Source of the DNA: Calditrichota bacterium
Lineage (GTDB): Bacteria > Calditrichota > Calditrichia > RBG-13-44-9
Assembly (NCBI GenBank): GCA_016934605.1
Contig: JAFGSO010000033.1
Location: 1-5,378, forward strand
Direction: 5' to 3'
Length of the DNA stretch: 5,378 bases
Under the pieces are notes generated by a model that made no database searches, had not been told where the DNA came from, and worked only from the letters and a program-made list of their open reading frames with translations. Position numbers and translations under genes: made by a program. Shown here one piece after another: positions 1-5,378 of this stretch (positions are counted from its first letter, which is position 1; every line of letters begins with the position of its first letter).

Positions 1-20
1 ATGATCATTACTAAAATCTC

Positions 21-52
21 AATTCCTAATTCCTAATTGATAATTCCTAATT
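21..52. repeat. Short tandem repeat, 7-bp unit AATTCCT
   Basis: AATTCCT occurs at 21-27, 28-34 and 42-48, with a variant AATTGAT at 35-41 and a trailing AATT at 49-52, giving about 4.5 head-to-tail units. It lies immediately past the CCA end of the tRNA-Ser fragment, on what should be the chromosomal side of the junction. No promoter or terminator function is evident. It may be a simple slippage-prone repeat. Confidence 0.75.
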
Positions 53-59
53 AAAACAA

Positions 60-87
60 TGGCGGAGAGCCAGGGATTCGAACCCTG
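60..87 (-). other. tRNA-Ser 3'-end fragment, probable attachment site of an integrative element
   Basis: Read on the minus strand, this is a complete T-arm and acceptor 3' strand: T-stem CAGGG (87-83), T-loop TTCGAAT (82-76), T-stem CCCTG (75-71), acceptor GCTCTCC (70-64), discriminator G (63) and encoded CCA (62-60). The implied 5' acceptor strand GGAGAGC and the G discriminator fit tRNA-Ser. Nothing to the right of 87 forms the variable arm, anticodon arm or D-arm, so this is a 28-nt scar, not a working tRNA. Such 3' ends are classic att cores for tyrosine recombinases, and an integrase gene starts 188 bp away. Because the missing tRNA body should have been on the right, the inserted DNA extends rightward, and an intact tRNA-Ser should lie at its far end. 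Confidence 0.85.
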
Positions 88-100
88 TAAATTTAAGTCA

Positions 101-250
101 TTTTCCGTTGTTTTTCGTTGTTTGCCAATGTTGACTTATTTACATACTATACAAGCATTTATATGACTATTTTAGAATCTATGATTTTCCGTTATTTGCC
201 CTTTTTTTCATAAATCTTGACACATTTTCGTCACTTTTTTCGTTTGCTAA
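101..250 (+). repeat. Repeated TTTTYCGTT-TTTGCC motifs between att core and integrase, candidate recombinase arm sites
   Basis: TTTTTCGTTGTTTGCC (111-126) and TTTTCCGTTATTTGCC (185-200) are 16-bp direct repeats differing at two positions. A half copy, TTTTCCGTTG, sits directly before the first at 101-110, and a weaker relative, TTTTTTCGTTTGCTAA, is at 235-250 just ahead of the integrase ribosome binding site. Spaced direct repeats flanking an att core are what arm-binding integrases use, and the adjacent recombinase has an N-terminal arm-binding-type domain. The 235-250 copy could also let the integrase repress its own gene. The repeats are seen directly; the binding role is inferred. Confidence 0.5.
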
Positions 251-262
251 CTTATGATTATT

Positions 263-268
263 AAGGAG
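263..268 (+). promoter_or_regulatory. Ribosome binding site fixing the GTG start of the integrase
   Basis: AAGGAG lies 7 nt before GTG at 276-278, the ideal spacing, and decides in favour of this non-ATG start. Upstream, TTGACA at 217-222 is a perfect -35-like hexamer, but the best -10-like sequence (TATGAT, 253-258) is 30 nt away, so no promoter is called. Confidence 0.85.
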
Positions 269-275
269 ATTAAAA

Positions 276-1382
276 GTGGCAATTAACCATAAAGTTAATA
301 AAAAACTTGAAAGTTTTAATGAAGAATCGAAGATAAAATTGAGGGTAAGAAAGCTAAAAAACAAGTATTCTATCTACATTGATTATCACACAAACAAAGG
401 CAGGGAGCGGAAATACCTCGGTCTATACCTGGCAGGAGATGAGAATAATTGGCAGGAAGACAGGGTAATTTTACTTAAAGCCAGAGAAGTTCAAAGGTTG
501 TTCGAAGAAAAGCTGAAACTTGAGCGTGATAAATTCAAGCTGAACTCCAATAAAAGCGAAGCAAATTTCGTAGATTATTTTGAGCTGATGGCAGAAAAAC
601 GCAAAGGAAACACCAGGCATAATTTATTAAGCGTTCTTTCTCATTTAAAAGAATATACAGATGGGACGATAAAATTCTCTGATATCGACCAGGCTTTTTG
701 TGAGGGCTTGAAACATCATATTTTATCTAAATGTTCCATTAATACTACGAAGCACTACTTCTCAAAATTGAGCCAGGCATTAGAAGATGCAATATTCCTA
801 TATGATCTTCCTATGCTGAATTATTTTAAACGGGTAAAACATGGCAGATCCACTCCCCCGCCTATACGTTATCTGACCAAAGATGAACTGCAGAATTTAA
901 TAGATAATCCTTATCCTAATAAAAAGGTAGTGAATCCTTTTCTCTTCGCTGCGTTTACCGGACTACGATTGTCTGATGTAAAAGCTTTGCTCTTTGAAAA
1001 TGTGGTAGACGGCAGGATCAATATAACCCAGATCAAAACCAAGATCCCTCTGGATGTTTTGATGAACCCCAATGCTGTAGCCATCATCGAAGAACAGAAA
1101 CAAATACAGGGAAGAAAATCTGGTAAGATTTTCGATATGCTGGAAGATGATTATCTAAACTGGCGGATTAAGCAATGGGTGAAGAATTGCGGCATCAATA
1201 AGACTATCACTTTTCATTGTGCCAGGCACACCTTTGCTACAATGGGTATTACTGCTGGAATGGATATTTATGAAGTTTCCGAATTGTTAGGACATACAGA
1301 AATTAAGCACACATTGCTCTATGCAAAGCTGGTTAACAAGAAGAAAGACCTGGCAGCTCTTAAATTCCCAAAGATTTTGTAA
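276..1382 (+). CDS. Tyrosine recombinase / site-specific integrase, Bacteroidota phage-type
   Basis: This 368-residue protein should cut and rejoin DNA at the att core through a covalent 3'-phosphotyrosine intermediate, integrating and excising the element. Domains in order are an arm-type DNA-binding domain (about 20-85, with the KYSIYIDYHTNKGRERKYL strand pattern common in Bacteroidota integrases), a SAM-like core-binding domain (about 97-185) and the catalytic domain (about 197-360). The catalytic set is complete: R231 in TGLRLSDV, a hairpin lysine at K254 or K256, H314 and R317 in HCARHTF, H340 in LLGH, and nucleophile Y349 in LLYAK. Length is normal and the frame is intact, so the enzyme may be active. 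GTG is chosen as start because of the strong AAGGAG upstream. It lies 188 bp from the tRNA-Ser fragment and points away from it, the usual layout for an element that carries its own integrase. It is convergent with the AAA+ gene downstream, so the two are not co-transcribed. Confidence 0.93.
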   Translation: MAINHKVNKKLESFNEESKIKLRVRKLKNKYSIYIDYHTNKGRERKYLGLYLAGDENNWQEDRVILLKAREVQRLFEEKLKLERDKFKLNSNKSEANFVDYFELMAEKRKGNTRHNLLSVLSHLKEYTDGTIKFSDIDQAFCEGLKHHILSKCSINTTKHYFSKLSQALEDAIFLYDLPMLNYFKRVKHGRSTPPPIRYLTKDELQNLIDNPYPNKKVVNPFLFAAFTGLRLSDVKALLFENVVDGRINITQIKTKIPLDVLMNPNAVAIIEEQKQIQGRKSGKIFDMLEDDYLNWRIKQWVKNCGINKTITFHCARHTFATMGITAGMDIYEVSELLGHTEIKHTLLYAKLVNKKKDLAALKFPKIL

Positions 1383-1420
1383 TCATTGATCTTGGCAATA
1401 AATAGGTACTTCTTTCCCTA

Positions 1421-1570
1421 TTATAAAAAGGTTTTAACGACAATTCTATTGACCTTCAGGCAAATTTCCAGCACTTTTTTATAAGTATTATAAGCCTGGG
1501 TTAGCTTGATATCGTTTAAAGTTCTGAGATATTCATCTGGTTGTGAAAAATTTGTTCTTTTTATTTCCAA
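1421..1570 (-). other. Unrecognised 49-codon reading frame in the convergent intergenic region
   Basis: The 215 bp between the two convergent genes (1383-1597) hold no convincing terminator; the hairpins at 1401-1422 and 1479-1493 are weak and lack a following T-run. On the minus strand a TTG-initiated frame runs from 1570 to a TAA at 1421-1423, in the same phase as the AAA+ gene but separated from it by that gene's stop and a second TAA (1574-1576). Its codons and composition look coding (it contains QPDEYLRTLNDIKLTQAYN and YKKVLEICLKVNRIVVK, probably helical). There is no ATG at the start and no ribosome binding site. It could be a decayed gene tail, a lost C-terminal extension of the AAA+ protein, or chance. 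No family is recognised. Confidence 0.25.
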
Positions 1571-1597
1571 ATATTATAAAGTAGATATCAATTCTTT

Positions 1598-4500
1598 TTA
1601 ATCCTCTTCCTCCAGCGAATGCATCCTTTTTCTTATCCTGGTTAATATGAAAGGATCTAAATTACCGTTCAGCACAGTCTCGATCTGGCTGGTTACAAGT
1701 TCGCTCCTGGTATCAATGATCTTATACTTATCGTTGCTGTAACGGAATTCCCGAGCCACGTCTTCGTTGCCGATAACATAGCAGTTGAAACATTCCTTCC
1801 AGGACTTTTTCCTTTTCTGCCTTTTCTCAACAGCTTCATTAATCTTCAGCTGTAAAATTGATTCAGTGGTAGAAATAGCCGGGTTCACATCAACTTCAAC
1901 AATCCTGTGCTGATGCTTAGTCTCTTTTTCTCCCGGAAGAAGTGTCGATAATTTATGGATACCCTTTTCTCCTCTTAGAAAAACCTGAACATTTGGCCCA
2001 TTTATCTGAAACACTAAGATCAATGGATTGCTCTGGGCATCAATATTTGCTTCCAGATCTTTTTGTGAGGAGAATGTGATCTGTTCGAAAGCAGGTTTCT
2101 TATCCTTTTCTTTTTCTTCTTTTTCGGTAGGAAGCTTCAGCAAAAACACATCAAAGGAATATTGCTTCTTGAAAAGCCACTTAACATAAATTTTACAAAC
2201 CAATTTGAACCAGTCCTGCTCCTCTTTTCCTATCCGGTGCTGATTCAAACGTCTTATTTCCAGAAGGGCTTTATTGTTTATTTCATTGGAATTGGCAAAT
2301 TCGATCTCAGTAAAGCTGATCTTGTTTTCTAGAGAATTATACTTTTGGGCAATATGAGTTAGATAATCCAAGTCTTTCTGTCTGCCCACCACATCCGTCA
2401 GATCCTCCAGGTAATGAGCTTCTGAATTTAGCTGCTGGATACTTTTTATCAGCCGGTCCAGAGTGAATATTCTGTCGCTTATTTCACTTCGCTCTTTTTC
2501 AGTTTTATCCCAGAAACCTTTAGTTGTTTTCTTCATCAGGTTTTGCAATTGACGATTGATCTCATCGTATTTATCGCTTTGCAGGATCTCATCTGTTCTG
2601 CGCCTGAGTTCGCCTGTTTTCAAACGCAATTCCCGCAGATTTGCACCGCTGTATTTTCTGGAAAAAGGATCAGTTGATTCGATCTTAATATCGGGATTTT
2701 CCAGACTGACACTTTTCACAACAGTCTTTCCATTTTGAATATTTAATTTTAAAAAATCCAGGTCCTTCCTATTCTTGGAAGCAAGGAATCTGGACAATGG
2801 AGAAATTACGATCTTCTCGATAGCTCTTTTTACAGGTCTGGCACCGTAAACTGGACTGAATCCATTTTTAATAATCTCATCCAAAACCAGATCATCCACT
2901 TCGAGAGTAACTTGACGGCGTAGGATTCCATACCTGCTGATGGCTCTATCCAGCTCATTTTCGGCGATCTTTCTTACGCTGTCTTTATCCAGAGAATTGA
3001 AAGGAACAATATGATCTATCCGGTTGATGAATTCAGGTCGGAAGAATTTCTCCATTTTTTCTATATAGTGAAAATCTGTATTCAGTTCATCCCCGCCAAA
3101 ACCAACTGATTTCATTTCCTTACTGCTAGCACCCAGGTTGGAAGTCATAATTATTATCGCGCTGCGGAAATCTACGGTCTGTCCAGAAGCGCTAGTCAAT
3201 CTTCCTTCGCCCAGAACTTGGAGCAGAAGGTCAAAAACAGACTGATGGGCTTTCTCTATTTCATCCAGCAGAATAAGTGAGAAAGGCTGTTCAATTATAC
3301 TGGAGGTAAGAATTCCTCTCTCTTCATTTGAGCCAGGAACACCCAGCAGTTTCTGAACAGCATCGTAGCTGGAATACTCACTCATATCGAGTCTGATCAT
3401 ACGTTCATCACTGCCGAAGATATATTCAGACAGAGATCTTGCCAGGAAAGTTTTACCTACACCAGTCGGACCCAAGAAAATGAAATTTCCCAATGGTTTT
3501 TGGGGATCGTTCAATCCGGCTTTGATCGTACTGATCAGATCCACCATAGAATCAACAGCTTTATCCTGTCCCATTACACGGGTGTGAAAGAATTCCTCTA
3601 CTTTATCCAGCCTTAAAGGTGGATCTTCAGATAAAATATTTTCCGGTAGTCCGGTCTGTCTGGAGAAGATCCTGAAAACATCTTTTTGATCAATTTTATT
3701 TAGTTCATTATCTTCGGTTAATCTGGATCTGACAATTTGTTTGAGCAGATTTATAGATTTTCCAGGATTATACCAATAGGGTTCGAATCTGTTGGTCAGT
3801 TCAATTATAAGATCGATAGCATCAGTACTGATTTTTATCTTGTTCTGTAATTCCAGTTTTTTGCGGACAGCGTTGGCAATGAAGTAGGCTTTATCATCAT
3901 TCACATCATGCATTCTGATCTGGCGGAACAACGAAAGAAATCCCGAGTATCTGGTCATGAATTTCTCAAAGCGGGAAGGATCAGCTTCACCCATTACGAC
4001 GATCTCACCCCTGGCAATGTATTCCTTAAAATACTTCGCTATTTTTGCACCGTGAATAAATGTGGTAGATGCATTTAAAATTTCTATTAGATCTTCGAAC
4101 CAGATTATACAATTCTCCTGCCTGGCATAGTCCACCATATTCTGCAAAACACCTTCGGACCACTGAGGTGATGATTCTATCTTCTCCGGAGAAGTCAGCC
4201 AGATCTCCCGATTGAAAAGAGGTTTTGCACATTGTTTTTTTACAATACGATAAGCGACCTCGTTAAAAACAGCTGATTTACCGGACATAGATTTTCCAAT
4301 AATCACAATGCTTTCCCGTTTTTCTGAGGAAAGAATATCAAGCACTTCATTAACCTTGTCATCTACTTCATAAGCTCTATCAAATTGTTTATCTTTGGCC
4401 AGTGAAGTTACATTTTCAGCGATCTCCAGCATACTATCTTCAGACATTTTCGATTCTTCTTTCAAAACTTCTTCTGATTCCTGAACATGCAGTTTTACAG

Positions 4501-4990
4501 AAGTAGTTTCAATCCATTCTTTCTTATCAACAAACAAAGGGATAATTTCTTCGGCAGTAAAATCATTCAGATAACTCATAAGTTCATCTTTTGCTAATTT
4601 TTGAATATTCTCCCTGCGATCAACGAAGAACTTTATTAGTGGACGCAATACAGGTACAGTAATAAGGAACTGGTCTTCATAGGGTGTAATAATGAATGAA
4701 ATCTCTCCTTTAAGTTTGGTTCTTCTACGGCGATTTCTATGATCTTTAGGCTGCATCTCAATTTCTATTGAAGAAAGAGTGCTGCCGGGATAATATTTAA
4801 TCTCACGAAATTGTTCAGGATTCAGTTTCTTGGAAAGTTTAAAAAGTCCAGTTCTAACCTGATCCTTACAGCGCTGCTGGACCACTCCATGAGCCGTTAT
4901 AAACTGTGCTTCCACCACTTTAACTGTATAACTGTTATCCACATGTTTTCTAATATAAAGCGTGAACATATGCTCCATTCTATTTGCCAT
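1598..4990 (-). CDS. Clp-type two-ring AAA+ ATPase fused to an RF2-like module lacking GGQ
   Basis: This 1130-residue protein probably forms an ATP-driven hexamer that remodels or unfolds proteins. An unrecognised, probably beta-rich N-terminal domain (1-170) replaces the Clp N-domain and includes a basic patch (RNRRRRTK, 85-92); an acidic linker follows. AAA1 (about 210-420) has Walker A GKSMSGKS (232-239), but Walker B reads IIWFED and the ERRF arginine fingers are gone. There is no ClpB middle coiled coil. AAA2 (about 460-755) is ClpC-like and catalytically complete: GPTGVGKT (507-514), LLDEIEKAH (574-582), sensor-1 N618, arginine finger R657 in RPEFINRID, and sensor-2 R718 in YGARP. Its GYVG pore loop is missing, while a VGF (629-631) sits where ClpC/ClpA carry the ClpP-docking loop. 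Residues 782-1122 are collinear with RF2. ATG at 4990 is preferred because AGAGGT lies 5 nt upstream; M5 and M8 have no well-spaced site. The ATPase assignment is firm, the RF2 relationship fairly firm, and a ribosome role is inferred. Plain ClpB or ClpC is excluded by the N- and C-terminal regions. Confidence 0.92.
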   Translation of the reverse strand: MANRMEHMFTLYIRKHVDNSYTVKVVEAQFITAHGVVQQRCKDQVRTGLFKLSKKLNPEQFREIKYYPGSTLSSIEIEMQPKDHRNRRRRTKLKGEISFIITPYEDQFLITVPVLRPLIKFFVDRRENIQKLAKDELMSYLNDFTAEEIIPLFVDKKEWIETTSVKLHVQESEEVLKEESKMSEDSMLEIAENVTSLAKDKQFDRAYEVDDKVNEVLDILSSEKRESIVIIGKSMSGKSAVFNEVAYRIVKKQCAKPLFNREIWLTSPEKIESSPQWSEGVLQNMVDYARQENCIIWFEDLIEILNASTTFIHGAKIAKYFKEYIARGEIVVMGEADPSRFEKFMTRYSGFLSLFRQIRMHDVNDDKAYFIANAVRKKLELQNKIKISTDAIDLIIELTNRFEPYWYNPGKSINLLKQIVRSRLTEDNELNKIDQKDVFRIFSRQTGLPENILSEDPPLRLDKVEEFFHTRVMGQDKAVDSMVDLISTIKAGLNDPQKPLGNFIFLGPTGVGKTFLARSLSEYIFGSDERMIRLDMSEYSSYDAVQKLLGVPGSNEERGILTSSIIEQPFSLILLDEIEKAHQSVFDLLLQVLGEGRLTSASGQTVDFRSAIIIMTSNLGASSKEMKSVGFGGDELNTDFHYIEKMEKFFRPEFINRIDHIVPFNSLDKDSVRKIAENELDRAISRYGILRRQVTLEVDDLVLDEIIKNGFSPVYGARPVKRAIEKIVISPLSRFLASKNRKDLDFLKLNIQNGKTVVKSVSLENPDIKIESTDPFSRKYSGANLRELRLKTGELRRRTDEILQSDKYDEINRQLQNLMKKTTKGFWDKTEKERSEISDRIFTLDRLIKSIQQLNSEAHYLEDLTDVVGRQKDLDYLTHIAQKYNSLENKISFTEIEFANSNEINNKALLEIRRLNQHRIGKEEQDWFKLVCKIYVKWLFKKQYSFDVFLLKLPTEKEEKEKDKKPAFEQITFSSQKDLEANIDAQSNPLILVFQINGPNVQVFLRGEKGIHKLSTLLPGEKETKHQHRIVEVDVNPAISTTESILQLKINEAVEKRQKRKKSWKECFNCYVIGNEDVAREFRYSNDKYKIIDTRSELVTSQIETVLNGNLDPFILTRIRKRMHSLEEED
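1625..2647 (-). other. RF2-like C-terminal module (residues ~782-1122) of the AAA+ protein, without SPF and GGQ
   Basis: The match to bacterial RF2 runs in order along the whole region. FWDKTEKERSEI (826-837) and the following helices match the RF2 N-terminal helical domain (VWNEPERAQ...KERSSLE in E. coli). GKEEQDWFKLVCKIYVKW (921-938) matches GGTEAQDWASMLERMYLRW. FLRGEKGIHKL (1004-1014) matches WLRTETGVHRL. EVDVNP follows at 1032-1037, and the last part (IIDTRSELVT then VLNGNLDPFI, 1106-1115) matches RF2's IKDLRTGVET and VLDGSLDQFI. The stop-codon reading motif after GVHRL (RKSPF in RF2) is replaced by STLLP. The ~85-residue GGQ segment is replaced by ~46 residues with no GGQ. The module should therefore neither read stop codons nor hydrolyse peptidyl-tRNA, but could still dock on the ribosome. 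E. coli RF2 was compared from memory, not by a computed alignment. Confidence 0.75.
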
Positions 4991-4995
4991 TGGCT

Positions 4996-5001
4996 ACCTC
5001 T
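4996..5001 (-). promoter_or_regulatory. Ribosome binding site of the AAA+/RF2-like gene
   Basis: On the minus strand AGAGGT is followed by the 5-nt spacer AGCCA and then ATG at 4990. It supports this start over the nearby internal ATGs at codons 5 and 8, which have no suitably spaced purine-rich sequence. Confidence 0.7.
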
Positions 5002-5018
5002 GTAATTCTATCCTTGCG

Positions 5019-5047
5019 AAAATATATTTTAAATCAAATCCTGTAAA
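5019..5047 (-). promoter_or_regulatory. Candidate promoter of the AAA+/RF2-like gene
   Basis: Minus strand TTTACA (5047-5042) and TATTTT (5024-5019) are separated by 17 nt, a plausible -35/-10 pair ending about 28 nt before the start codon. An overlapping TATATT (5026-5021) would give a 15-nt spacer. The -35 lies inside the decayed exonuclease reading frame. The DNA is AT-rich enough that a chance match is quite possible. Confidence 0.3.
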
Positions 5048-5161
5048 TACTTTTTAAGTCTAGATCAAGTTTAACAGGTCCTATCTCGAAATCTCCATTC
5101 TTATGTGATTGATCTCTTTCTGCCAGCAGGTTGCTTTCAGGTCGACGATTATGTATTTCAT
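5034..5161 (-). pseudogene. Frameshifted, truncated start of a DEDDh 3'-5' exonuclease (ERI1/KapD-like)
   Basis: The minus-strand ATG at 5161-5159 begins MKYIIVDLKATCWQKE, which matches the opening of ERI1/KapD-like DEDDh exonucleases (hydrophobic strand, then DLEATCW). The frame stops at TAG (5081-5083), but the next frame continues the family pattern as FEIGPVKLDLDL (from 5090; family: IIEIGAVKLD) until TGA at 5034-5036. A single missing base near 5090-5092 explains the jump. The motif glutamate of D-x-E, a metal ligand, is lysine (D7, K9), so even a repaired protein would lack a catalytic residue. Only about 45 of the usual ~170-200 residues remain; the other exonuclease motifs are absent, and the AAA+ gene begins 43 nt later. 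This is clearly a remnant. Its precise subfamily is uncertain because so little is left. Confidence 0.65.
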
Positions 5162-5189
5162 AATTATTACCGATAGAAATTGAAGGCGA

Positions 5190-5378
5190 TTACCATCCGC
5201 TCAGCAGCAGATTAATAGCAGCATCTAATCCACATTTCTGGTAGTAATCATATGCTTGAGCTGCGTTCAATCTGATCTCAAAGCTGCTCTCCAGATTTAT
5301 CAGCTCTCCAGTGCAGCTTCCAGGGTATATGCCTCTGGAGCCATTAATCCGGAAGTCCAGAGAAGCGGATATGCGCCG
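5190..5378 (-). CDS. 3' end of an unrecognised gene running in from the right edge (partial, possibly frameshifted)
   Basis: An open minus-strand frame enters at the window edge and runs 62 codons to TAA at 5190-5192. It ends with a helical-looking tail (LNAAQAYDYYQKCGLDAAI, then NLLLSGW). I do not recognise the family. A second frame over 5300-5377 also looks protein-like (AYPLLWTSGLMAPEAYTLE) and ends in tandem TGA TAA at 5297-5302, exactly where one inserted base would join it to the tail (ALES-W-INLESS). Either the unbroken frame is right, or this is a frameshifted gene like the exonuclease remnant 28 nt downstream. The beginning is outside the window. Confidence 0.45.
   Translation of the reverse strand, partial: RRISASLDFRINGSRGIYPGSCTGELINLESSFEIRLNAAQAYDYYQKCGLDAAINLLLSGW

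Noticed and set aside
60..140. A complete functional tRNA-Ser on the minus strand
   Set aside because: Only the T-arm, acceptor 3' strand and CCA are present; no anticodon arm, variable arm or 5' acceptor strand is found to the right.
179..364. 61-codon minus-strand frame overlapping the integrase start
   Set aside because: It is antisense to the integrase start and the repeat-rich leader, is dominated by Phe/Leu from AT-rich DNA, and resembles no family.
1401..1493. Hairpins at 1401-1422 (AATAGG/CCTATT) and 1479-1493 (TTATAA/TTATAA) as transcription terminators
   Set aside because: The stems are short and AT-rich, and neither is followed by a T-run on either strand, so intrinsic termination is not supported.
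1625..2647. A functional peptide chain release factor
   Set aside because: Both the SPF stop-codon motif and the GGQ catalytic motif are absent, so neither stop recognition nor peptidyl-tRNA hydrolysis is expected.
2556..2738. 60-codon plus-strand frame inside the AAA+ gene
   Set aside because: It is antisense to the RF2-like helical region, whose own frame is clearly conserved; there is no ribosome binding site or recognisable motif.
4026..4232. 68-codon minus-strand frame in another phase of the AAA+ gene
   Set aside because: It overlaps the first ATPase domain completely on the same strand and has no independent start signal.
1598..4990. Ordinary ClpB disaggregase or ClpC
   Set aside because: There is no Clp N-domain and no ClpB middle coiled coil, the GYVG pore loop is lost, and ~340 extra C-terminal residues resemble RF2.
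4811..5005. 64-codon plus-strand frame opposite the AAA+ N-terminus
   Set aside because: It is a shadow of the real gene, rich in Cys/His from complementary codons, with no supporting features.

Overview
The window looks like the left end of a tRNA-integrated genetic element in an AT-rich bacterium. A Bacteroidota-style tyrosine recombinase, a tRNA-Ser end with an encoded CCA, and moderate-to-low GC suggest the FCB superphylum or a relative. Both large genes have clear Shine-Dalgarno sequences, which is unusual for core Bacteroidota, so a lineage such as Cloacimonadota is a possible but unproven source.

Layout from left to right. Positions 1-59 are AT-rich sequence with a 7-bp tandem repeat. 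Positions 60-87 are the 3' end only of a tRNA-Ser gene (minus strand), the expected scar of site-specific integration. Positions 88-262 hold a repeated motif of the TTTTYCGTT...TTTGCC type, probably recombinase binding sites. Positions 276-1382 (+) encode the recombinase with all its catalytic residues. Positions 1383-1597 are a convergent intergenic stretch containing an unrecognised 49-codon frame. Positions 1598-4990 (-) encode an 1130-residue protein that is the main point of interest. Positions 5034-5161 (-) carry the frameshifted, truncated start of a DEDDh 3'-5' exonuclease. Positions 5190-5378 (-) carry the 3' end of an unrecognised gene entering from the right edge.

The large protein is a two-ring Clp-type AAA+ ATPase closest to ClpC/ClpA in its second ATPase domain. 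The usual Clp N-domain is replaced by an unrecognised, partly basic domain. Its last ~340 residues are collinear with bacterial peptide chain release factor 2 (RF2): the N-terminal helical domain, the PCRF core and the extreme C-terminus all align. The stop-codon-reading SPF loop and the catalytic GGQ motif are both missing. It therefore reads as an unfoldase or remodeller carrying a release-factor-shaped module that cannot terminate translation. A ribosome-directed quality-control or translation-interference role is a reasonable inference, not shown by the sequence.

Taken together, the recombinase and att scar supply mobility, the AAA+/RF2-like fusion is probable cargo or an old resident of the element, and the right-hand side shows decay. 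The far end of the element, where an intact tRNA-Ser should lie, is outside the window.
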